A DNA stretch of 5,106 bases, from assembly GCA_025360685.1 (NCBI GenBank), contig JANYBR010000396.1:1-5106 (forward strand). The letters are read 5' to 3'. This document shows positions 1-4,277 of the stretch, in pieces (within the stretch, counting starts at the first letter, position 1; each line of letters starts with the position of its first letter). The translations under genes and the position numbers were made by a program. Source of the DNA: Pseudomonadota bacterium (GTDB lineage Bacteria; Pseudomonadota; Alphaproteobacteria; Micropepsales; Micropepsaceae). The notes under the pieces are model-generated. The model was not told the DNA's origin, made no database searches, and worked only from the letters and a program-made list of their open reading frames with translations.

Positions 1-26
1 AGGCTGAGCTGCTGAAACGCATGTGA
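1..26 (+). CDS. Possible 3' end of a truncated upstream gene
   Basis: The frame starting at base 3 reads AELLKRM and then TGA at 24-26. This is a plausible helical C-terminal tail of a plus-strand gene that begins before the window. It would end three bases short of the stop codon of the convergent acetyltransferase gene at 30. Seven codons cannot establish a gene. The frame starting at base 1 is also open, for four codons (RLSC, then TGA at 13-15), so the choice of frame rests only on protein-like composition. No function can be given. Confidence 0.25.
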
Positions 27-29
27 GAT

Positions 30-494
30 TCACGGCACGACGAATGTCTGTTCGAGCCGTTCTTTTCCCTGGCCTCCGACATAGACGCGTTCGCTGAACG
101 GATAGTCTGCAATCACGCGGTGCCAGAACGATACTGCGGCCACGTGAGCGCGATATTGCGAAATCTCCCACGGGCCGGGAAAACGCTCGATGATTTGGCG
201 CGCGAAATTGAGCGCAATCCCGGTGCGGCGAAATTCGGGAAAGGAGTAGAACTCGGCCATCTCGGTGCGCTGTTCGCGATGAACCAGTGCGAACGCGGAG
301 CGATTTCCGTCTACCACGGCCCAAAAGGGAAAACGATTGGACTCCTGCCAGTACAGATCGAACCACTCATATTCGAAAACGCCGTCGACCGGCGCGAAGT
401 TTCCAAACGGCATGAGCTCGGCGATGTAGGCCTGCAAACGATCCCACAGTATCGCCTTATCCGAAATGGGAATCGGAACGACCTCGACCGGCAT
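30..494 (-). CDS. GNAT-family N-acetyltransferase
   Basis: This 154-residue protein is probably a soluble GCN5-related acetyltransferase that moves an acetyl group from acetyl-CoA to an unknown amine. Residues 56-94 look like the core strands of the fold: a WAVVDG strand, a strand ending EMAEFYSF, then the motif A-like segment EFRRTGIA (88-94), which matches the R-x-x-G-x-A/G pyrophosphate-binding loop of the family. Near the C-terminus, AAVSFWHRVI (119-128) resembles the usual 'N-x-x-A-x-x-F-W-x-x-x-G/I' segment, with His replacing the common Asn nearby. The length is typical for a single GNAT domain. I chose the ATG at 494 because it overlaps the queF stop by one base (TGATG), implying translational coupling; the frame stays open upstream, but that part lies inside queF. 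The substrate cannot be told from sequence. An antibiotic- or peptide-modifying role is possible but unsupported. Confidence 0.82.
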   Translation of the reverse strand: MPVEVVPIPISDKAILWDRLQAYIAELMPFGNFAPVDGVFEYEWFDLYWQESNRFPFWAVVDGNRSAFALVHREQRTEMAEFYSFPEFRRTGIALNFARQIIERFPGPWEISQYRAHVAAVSFWHRVIADYPFSERVYVGGQGKERLEQTFVVP

Positions 495-946
495 CAGCCG
501 CGTCCGCGGTAGGAGACTACTCCAGTGTCGGGAAGCCACACTCCTGCGGGCAGTTTTCCCGTCTGCCAGAACACGTCGATGGGAATGCCGCCGCGCGGGT
601 ACCAGTATCCGCCGATGCGAAGATATTTCGGCTTGACTGCCGCGACGATACGTTTGCCGATCGTCAGCGTGCAGTCCTCGTGGAACGCGGCGTGGTTGCG
701 GAAGCTCGCGAGGAACAGCTTGAGCGATTTGGATTCCACGATCGACTGAGCGGGAACGTAGTCGATGACGAAATGTGCGAAGTCCGGTTGGCCGGTTATC
801 GGACAAAGCGACGTAAACTCCGGCGCCGTGAACCGCACCAGATAGTCCGTGCCGTGATGCGGATTGGCGACAGCCTCAAGGTTCGCCTTGTCGGGTGAAC
901 GCGGTATCGGGACAGAACGTCCCAGCTGCGCAAGCCTTTTTGCCAT
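494..946 (-). CDS. queF: NADPH-dependent 7-cyano-7-deazaguanine reductase (preQ0 reductase)
   Basis: QueF reduces the nitrile of preQ0 to the aminomethyl group of preQ1 using two NADPH, in the cytoplasmic pathway to queuosine in tRNA (GUN anticodons). At 150 residues this is the short single-domain (Bacillus YkvM-like) type with the tunnelling fold. The catalytic Cys is C48 in FTSLCPITGQPD, with the general acid Asp at D55. The family signature ESKSLKLFL lies at 71-79, and H89-E90 match the substrate-binding His-Glu pair. The spacing of C48, D55, H89 and E90 equals that of Cys55, Asp62, His96 and Glu97 in the B. subtilis enzyme, so every key residue is present. The start at 946 has an AAAGG ribosome site at 953-957, six bases upstream. 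The gene is divergent from lepB and runs directly into an acetyltransferase gene. No other queuosine gene is visible in the window. Confidence 0.96.
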   Translation of the reverse strand: MAKRLAQLGRSVPIPRSPDKANLEAVANPHHGTDYLVRFTAPEFTSLCPITGQPDFAHFVIDYVPAQSIVESKSLKLFLASFRNHAAFHEDCTLTIGKRIVAAVKPKYLRIGGYWYPRGGIPIDVFWQTGKLPAGVWLPDTGVVSYRGRG

Positions 947-1063
947 AGCATGCCTTTGGCAGGCCTACGAATTTTCGTCAAGGAAACCAGTTTCTCGCTA
1001 GACTGGCCTTGAACTGGAACGATCGAGTCCCAAAATTCCCAAGTATTGTGAGCGGAGCGCAAC
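947..1063. promoter_or_regulatory. Divergent promoter region between queF and lepB
   Basis: These 117 bases separate two genes transcribed away from each other, so both promoters should lie here. For lepB, TTGAAC (1009-1014), 17 bases, then AAAATT (1032-1037) is a weak candidate. GGAG at 1054-1057 serves as its ribosome site, six bases before the ATG. For queF, TTGACG on the minus strand (981-976) resembles a -35 box, but no convincing -10 box follows at normal spacing. A short dyad, GAAAC-CA-GTTTC (983-994), and three ACTGG-type motifs (987-993 minus; 1000-1006 and 1011-1017 plus) sit in the middle. No preQ1 riboswitch is recognisable in the queF leader. The extent is sound; the individual boxes are guesses by eye. 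Confidence 0.4.
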
Positions 1064-1873
1064 ATGGCGGATGAAAACGGCAAAAACGGCCTCGACGCGG
1101 TCTGGCGCGTCGTCAGGCATGCGCTGGGGGTAGAGGACGGCAAAGGTGCGCTCCGAGCCGTGCTGGAGATGGTCGCGATCGTGGCGATCACATTCGCCTC
1201 GACCACGGCGATCGCCCAGCCGTTCTACGTTCCATCCGGATCCATGCAGCCGACTCTCGCCATCGGTGACGCGTTCGTCGCGGCAAAATTTCCCTATGGC
1301 TACAGCCGGTATTCCGTGCCGTTCGGCCTTGGCCCTTCGTCGCGCGACCGGCTCCTGCAAAGAATGCCACAGCAAGGCGACGTCGTCGTGTTCCGGCTGC
1401 CCCGCGATCCGAGCCAGACCTACATCAAACGGGTGATCGGCCTTCCGGGTGACCACATCCAGATGGTTTCGGGCCGACTCTGGATTAACGGCAAGGAACT
1501 GGCGTTGAACGCGGATGGCCAGGGCAAGATCGAAAGCGAGGACGGCACCATTTCCGAATCTCCCCGCTTCATCGAGACTCTGCCGAACGGCAAGACCCAC
1601 CCCATTTACAAGTGGACGTGGACAGGTCAGCTGGACGACACACGGGAGTTCATCGTACCTGTCGGTCACGTCTTCATGATGGGCGACAATCGCGACAATT
1701 CGCTCGACAGCAGGGTCGCTCCGGAGAATGGTGGCGTCGGGTTCGTGCCCGTCGAAAATCTCGTCGGCCGCGCCGAGTTCGTGGTCGGGTCCTACGACTT
1801 TCTCAACGTCCACGCCGTCTGGTCGCTGGTCACCGAATTTCGCCTGTCGCGTTTCTTCAACGGCGTGAACTGA
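1064..1873 (+). CDS. lepB: Signal peptidase I
   Basis: LepB is the membrane-bound Ser/Lys protease that removes signal peptides from exported proteins on the outer face of the cytoplasmic membrane. The protein has 269 residues. A charged cytoplasmic N-terminus of about 30 residues precedes a hydrophobic segment at 32-50, and the catalytic domain follows. Box B, PSGSMQPTLAIGD (57-69), holds the nucleophile S60 and the likely oxyanion-hole residue S58. Box D, GDVVVF...YIKRVIGLPGD (105-130), holds the general base K122. Box E, GDNRDNSLDSR (207-217), is intact. A loop at about 150-190 is rich in polar residues, as in other proteobacterial enzymes. The ATG at 1064 has GGAG six bases upstream. In many alphaproteobacteria lepB is followed by rnc and era; here it is followed by a repeat-filled spacer and a convergent reductase gene, so it may be a second copy or a relocated gene. 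Confidence 0.96.
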   Translation: MADENGKNGLDAVWRVVRHALGVEDGKGALRAVLEMVAIVAITFASTTAIAQPFYVPSGSMQPTLAIGDAFVAAKFPYGYSRYSVPFGLGPSSRDRLLQRMPQQGDVVVFRLPRDPSQTYIKRVIGLPGDHIQMVSGRLWINGKELALNADGQGKIESEDGTISESPRFIETLPNGKTHPIYKWTWTGQLDDTREFIVPVGHVFMMGDNRDNSLDSRVAPENGGVGFVPVENLVGRAEFVVGSYDFLNVHAVWSLVTEFRLSRFFNGVN

Positions 1874-1875
1874 TG

Positions 1876-1918
1876 CTTCGAGGCTCGGCGCCAATGCGCC
1901 GAGCGCCGCTGCATGACG
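1876..1918 (+). repeat. Palindromic intergenic repeat, copy 1 (forward)
   Basis: The copy runs from CTTCGAGGCTCG (1876-1887) to ATGACG (1913-1918) and begins two bases after the lepB stop. Inside it GCTCGGCGC (1883-1891) and GCGCCGAGC (1896-1904) form a perfect 9-bp stem with a CAAT loop. No T-run follows, so this is not a textbook intrinsic terminator, though it could still stop or stabilise the lepB transcript end. A second degenerate copy of the same element lies just downstream in reverse. The pattern resembles short interspersed palindromes I recall from Hyphomicrobiales genomes. Confidence 0.6.
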
Positions 1919-1929
1919 GAGTCGGTTCA

Positions 1930-1965
1930 CGTCATCCTGGGGTGCGAGCGCAGCGAGCCTCGAAG
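1930..1965 (-). repeat. Palindromic intergenic repeat, copy 2 (inverted)
   Basis: Read on the minus strand, this copy starts with the same CTTCGAGGCTCG (1965-1954) and ends with the same ATGACG (1935-1930) as copy 1, with a shared GCGC in between, but its interior differs. The two 12-base arms (1876-1887 and 1954-1965) are perfect reverse complements, so transcripts from either strand could fold into one long hairpin as well as local ones. It ends five bases before the reductase stop codon. It closely matches the 'CGTCATCCTGAGG...CCTCGAAGGATG' type of repeat remembered from Bradyrhizobium-like genomes; that match is from memory, not a search. Confidence 0.6.
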
Positions 1966-1970
1966 GACGC

Positions 1971-2552
1971 TCATTTCCGGTTGCGGATCTCCTCGCGCAG
2001 CGGCGTGAGCGCTTCGGCCCATTTGTGCAATTCGTTCAGTGTTGCCGCGACGCCTTGCTGATTCAGCTCGTTGCCTTCGAACTTTCCGTCCTTGATCTGG
2101 GCAAAGAAACCCGGAATCGCCACGCCTTCCGGTATCGGCATCATCTTCAACGTCGAAACATGGGTACGCGCCGGCTGCGCCGATCGCAGCCCCGCCGAGA
2201 CACCGCCATAGCTGACGAACGCGACCGGCTTGTACTGCCATTCCCAGAACAGGTAGTCGATCGCATTCACGAACGATGGCGGCGGTGAGTAATTGTACTC
2301 GGGGATTATGAACACGAAGGCGTCGGCGGCGTTCACGCTTGCCGACCACTTCTTGGTGTGCTCATGCTGATATTGGCGACGCATGGGATGATGCGGCTCG
2401 TCGTAGAGCGGCAAGTTGAAGGCTGCGAGATCGACGAGTTGGGCGTCGAACTTGCCATGCGCCTTGGCGCCTTCGTGGAACCATTGCCCGATGGCGGGGC
2501 CCGAGCGTCCGGGGCGGGTGCTGGTGATGATGCTTTGAAGCTTCAGGGCCAT
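1971..2552 (-). CDS. NAD(P)H-dependent FMN reductase-family flavoprotein
   Basis: This 193-residue protein belongs to the flavodoxin-fold NADPH-dependent FMN reductase family (FMN_red), which includes FMN reductases, chromate reductases, quinone reductases and azoreductases. The phosphate-binding loop STRPGR is at 11-16, after the first beta strand. The isoalloxazine-contacting PEYNYSPPP is at 84-92 and SYGGVSAG at 114-121; these are the diagnostic family motifs in the right order. The protein is soluble and probably a dimer or tetramer binding FMN. The ATG at 2552 is preceded by a strong AAGGAG (2560-2565), seven bases away. It converges on lepB and diverges from an HxlR-family regulator, which suggests induction by whatever that regulator senses, perhaps a quinone or other electrophile. 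The physiological substrate cannot be read from sequence. Confidence 0.9.
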   Translation of the reverse strand: MALKLQSIITSTRPGRSGPAIGQWFHEGAKAHGKFDAQLVDLAAFNLPLYDEPHHPMRRQYQHEHTKKWSASVNAADAFVFIIPEYNYSPPPSFVNAIDYLFWEWQYKPVAFVSYGGVSAGLRSAQPARTHVSTLKMMPIPEGVAIPGFFAQIKDGKFEGNELNQQGVAATLNELHKWAEALTPLREEIRNRK

Positions 2553-2652
2553 GTCGGCTCTCCTTGCACAAGTATCTGTTTGATGCCAAGTTACTAATTG
2601 TGACTAAGGCTAAGATGATGCCTATCGAAGCGGGACGCAAGAAGGCACTTTG
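2553..2652. promoter_or_regulatory. Shared divergent promoter/operator of reductase and HxlR regulator
   Basis: This 100-bp spacer is visibly richer in A/T than its flanks. An imperfect dyad at 2591-2607, TTACTAATTGTGACTAA, has symmetric TTA/TAA ends and is of the size HxlR-family dimers bind; five of eight position pairs are complementary. It overlaps a possible -35 box for the regulator (TTGTGA, 2598-2603). On the minus strand, GATACT (2576-2571) is a possible reductase -10 box, placing the dyad near the -35 region of that promoter as well. The arrangement suits repression of the reductase together with autoregulation. The boxes and the operator are inferred by eye. Confidence 0.4.
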
Positions 2653-3078
2653 ATGAAACAAGGTAACATCCGTGACACCGGCGACTGCCGCGCGATCAGC
2701 GGCGTTCTGGCCCGCATCGGCGACAAGTGGTCGGTTTTGATCGTCAGCAGACTCGGCGCAAAGCCGATGCGCTTCAACGAGCTCAAGCGAGAGATTGGCG
2801 GCATATCACAGCGCATGCTCACCTTGACCCTGCGCGGGCTCGAGCGCGACGGACTGATCACCCGCACGATTTTTCCGACAATTCCACCGAGGGTCGATTA
2901 TGAATTGACTGCGCTGGGGCGGTCGCTGTTGGAGCCCGTGATGGGGCTCAGTGCGTGGGCGCTCAAGCACATCGCCAAGATCGAAACGGCGCGCGCCAGG
3001 TTCGATGGCACCGCCTCAAAGCCAGCACGAAGTGCCGGCGTTGTGTCCTTAGCTCGCCCAGCTCGTGTCGAAACGTGA
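2653..3078 (+). CDS. HxlR-family winged-helix transcriptional regulator
   Basis: This 141-residue protein is a MarR-like DNA-binding dimer of the HxlR family. The typical opening ...DC-x-x-x-x-x-L-x-x-I-x-x-KW appears with C12 and GDKW at 23-26. The segment RFNELKREIGGISQRMLTLTLRGLERDGLI (40-69) is the helix-turn-helix, with the recognition helix at about 51-64. The wing follows, carrying the family's P-P-R-V-x-Y-E-L-T signature (78-86). C12 is the only cysteine and occupies the position used for thiol sensing in relatives such as HypR and YodB. I prefer the ATG at 2653, seven bases after GAAGG (2641-2645); an in-frame TTG at 2650 lies too close to that site. The last 25 residues or so are poorly conserved in character and overlap the next gene. 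Its divergent reductase neighbour is the likely target. Confidence 0.92.
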   Translation: MKQGNIRDTGDCRAISGVLARIGDKWSVLIVSRLGAKPMRFNELKREIGGISQRMLTLTLRGLERDGLITRTIFPTIPPRVDYELTALGRSLLEPVMGLSAWALKHIAKIETARARFDGTASKPARSAGVVSLARPARVET

Positions 3079-3429
3079 GACGAGGGGAATGTTGACGGCG
3101 CAGTCCCGCGCAATCAGCCGCTGCTCCCGCTCGATTGCAACGTCGACAATGAGAGTTACAAACGTCCTGTTGCGGTCCGCATAGTCCCGATCGGCGCCAA
3201 GCAACGGCCACAGGCTTTGTCGCATGAACGAGTCCAGTTCGTCCGACCAGCGCTCCGGTCCCGCACTCTCCAGGAGTTTTGTGCGCTGATGAACCAGCAC
3301 CGGCATATACGGTGCAATCAATTCCTGCAGCTCGATTTCAAACGCCCGCCGACGTTCGGCTTCGAGATCTATTCCCCACGTGAAGAACCCAACAAACTGT
3401 TTGATGGCCCCGATGACGTGCTCACCCAT
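3049..3429 (-). CDS. Hypothetical protein, unrecognised
   Basis: I do not recognise this 126-residue ORF. It is probably real: composition is protein-like (aromatics, balanced charges), no other frame here looks better, and it fills the space between the regulator and the atp operon. The N-terminus (5-20) is hydrophobic and aromatic (IGAIKQFVGFFTWGI), followed by a charged, probably helical segment at 21-52 and a predicted amphipathic helix around 64-78. A single strong membrane span is doubtful. The ATG at 3429 has AGGGG at 3439-3443, nine bases upstream; a GTG at 3450 would add seven residues but lacks a clear ribosome site. Its 3' end overlaps the last 30 bases of the regulator gene on the other strand. 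No catalytic motif is visible. Confidence 0.55.
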   Translation of the reverse strand: MGEHVIGAIKQFVGFFTWGIDLEAERRRAFEIELQELIAPYMPVLVHQRTKLLESAGPERWSDELDSFMRQSLWPLLGADRDYADRNRTFVTLIVDVAIEREQRLIARDCAVNIPLVSRFDTSWAS

Positions 3430-3718
3430 GGCATACAGCCCCTGCCCCACGCCGCAAAGGTGCGCCCCGAGCGGTTAAGGCATGGCTGAAGGGACTGGTT
3501 AGCGATGCGTTCCGGAATGTTCGCGTGAACGGGACTTGTTGCGACCGTCAAACCCCGCGACACCACGGCTAGTGATGGATTATTGCGCCGCTTTAACCCG
3601 CATGCTAACTGCATCGCACGTGCGGGGCTGACTCGCGGGCGGAGTAATTTCACGAACGAATTCAAATATTTAGGCGACAGGCGCGACGGTTGAACGCGCG
3701 GGTTGCCGAAGGGCAAAC
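3430..3718. promoter_or_regulatory. Non-coding leader region upstream of the atp operon
   Basis: These 289 bases hold no convincing gene; the open frames crossing them have unprotein-like composition. The region should contain the atp operon promoter and, at its other end, that of the hypothetical minus-strand gene. The stretch around 3645-3672 is AT-rich, with TATTTA at 3667-3672 as a possible -10 box, but no matching -35 is evident. A perfect 8-bp palindrome, TTCCGGAA (3510-3517), and a stem-loop at 3597-3626 are present. The ribosome site for atpH is GAAGGG (3708-3713), five bases before a GTG start. Confidence 0.35.
3597..3626 (+). other. Stem-loop in the atp operon upstream region
   Basis: CCCGCATG (3597-3604) pairs with CGTGCGGG (3619-3626) over eight base pairs, including one G-U, around a 14-base loop. 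A smaller hairpin, ATGC-taact-GCAT (3602-3614), would compete with it, and the right arm overlaps the perfect palindrome CGCACGTGCG (3615-3624). No T-run follows. It could be a protein-binding dyad, an RNA element in a long atp leader, or chance in GC-rich DNA. Confidence 0.3.
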
Positions 3719-4276
3719 GTGGCAACGGAACAGGCTCAGGAAACCGGACTGGCGGGACGCTATGCGAACGCCATTTTCGAGCTGGCCCAGGAAGAAAAAT
3801 CCGTCGAGGCTGTCGAGCGTGACTTCATCGCCCTGCGGTCGCTGATCGACCAGAATCCGGATCTCGCCCGGCTCGTGAAGGCGCCGGTTTTCTCCCGCGA
3901 AGAACAAGGCCGCGCGATGAAGGTCGTGCTCGAAAAGATGGGCGCAGCAAAACTGACTACGCAATTCATACTCACGGTCGCCTCGAAGCGCCGGTTGTTC
4001 GTGCTGACCGACATCATTCGTTCGTTCGACCGGTTGGTCGCGAAGCTGCGCGGCGAAGTGCAGGCCCAAGTGACGTCCGCCCGCGCCCTGTCGGACGCAG
4101 AAACCATCGAGTTGAAAGCCATCCTGAAGTCCAAGCTAGGCCGCGACGCGCGCCTGGAAACAAAAGTCGATCCCACTCTGCTCGGCGGTCTCGTCGTCAA
4201 GGTAGGTTCGCGCATGATCGATTCGTCCTTGCGCACGAAGCTGTCCGGCATTCGTGCGGCCATGAGAGGTAACTGA
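3719..4276 (+). CDS. atpH: ATP synthase F1 subunit delta
   Basis: The delta subunit (homologue of mitochondrial OSCP) sits on top of F1 and ties the alpha3-beta3 head to the peripheral b-subunit stalk of FO. The protein has 185 residues, normal for alphaproteobacteria. The N-terminal domain opens with the conserved GLAGRYANAIFELA (10-23) and is helical to about 105. The C-terminal domain carries the OSCP signature DPTLLGGLVVKVGSRMIDSS (151-170), followed by LRTKL. The start is GTG at 3719 with GAAGGG five bases upstream, and it gives the usual short leader before GRYA. It is the first gene of the F1 operon, and its stop at 4274-4276 is one base from the atpA start. A fixed delta-to-alpha ratio of 1:3 is needed in the complex, so the weaker GTG start may help hold delta synthesis down. 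Confidence 0.97.
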   Translation: MATEQAQETGLAGRYANAIFELAQEEKSVEAVERDFIALRSLIDQNPDLARLVKAPVFSREEQGRAMKVVLEKMGAAKLTTQFILTVASKRRLFVLTDIIRSFDRLVAKLRGEVQAQVTSARALSDAETIELKAILKSKLGRDARLETKVDPTLLGGLVVKVGSRMIDSSLRTKLSGIRAAMRGN

Positions 4277-4277
4277 A

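Noticed and set aside
120..512. 130-codon plus-strand frame opposite the acetyltransferase gene
   Set aside because: It shows no domain features, while the opposite strand carries a clear GNAT motif A and a coupled start.
495..806. N-terminal extension of the acetyltransferase frame to 806
   Set aside because: The frame is open, but the added 104 residues are Arg-rich and lie wholly inside queF. The GNAT domain begins naturally at the ATG at 494.
947..1063. preQ1 riboswitch in the queF leader
   Set aside because: The leader shows no preQ1-I-like compact hairpin with an A-rich tail and no recognisable preQ1-II pattern before the ribosome site.
1883..1904. Perfect 9-bp hairpin as an intrinsic terminator of lepB
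   Set aside because: The stem is strong but no run of T follows on either strand, so I list it as part of a palindromic repeat instead.
998..1930. 310-codon open frame on the minus strand across lepB
   Set aside because: It is the antisense of lepB, whose protein has all signal peptidase I motifs. The antisense translation is His/Arg/Asp-rich and has no recognisable domain, typical of the open antisense frames of GC-rich genes.
3369..3725. 118-codon minus-strand frame crossing the atp upstream region
   Set aside because: Its composition is rich in Ser, Pro and Arg without structure, it overlaps the better hypothetical frame, and it runs into the atpH start region.
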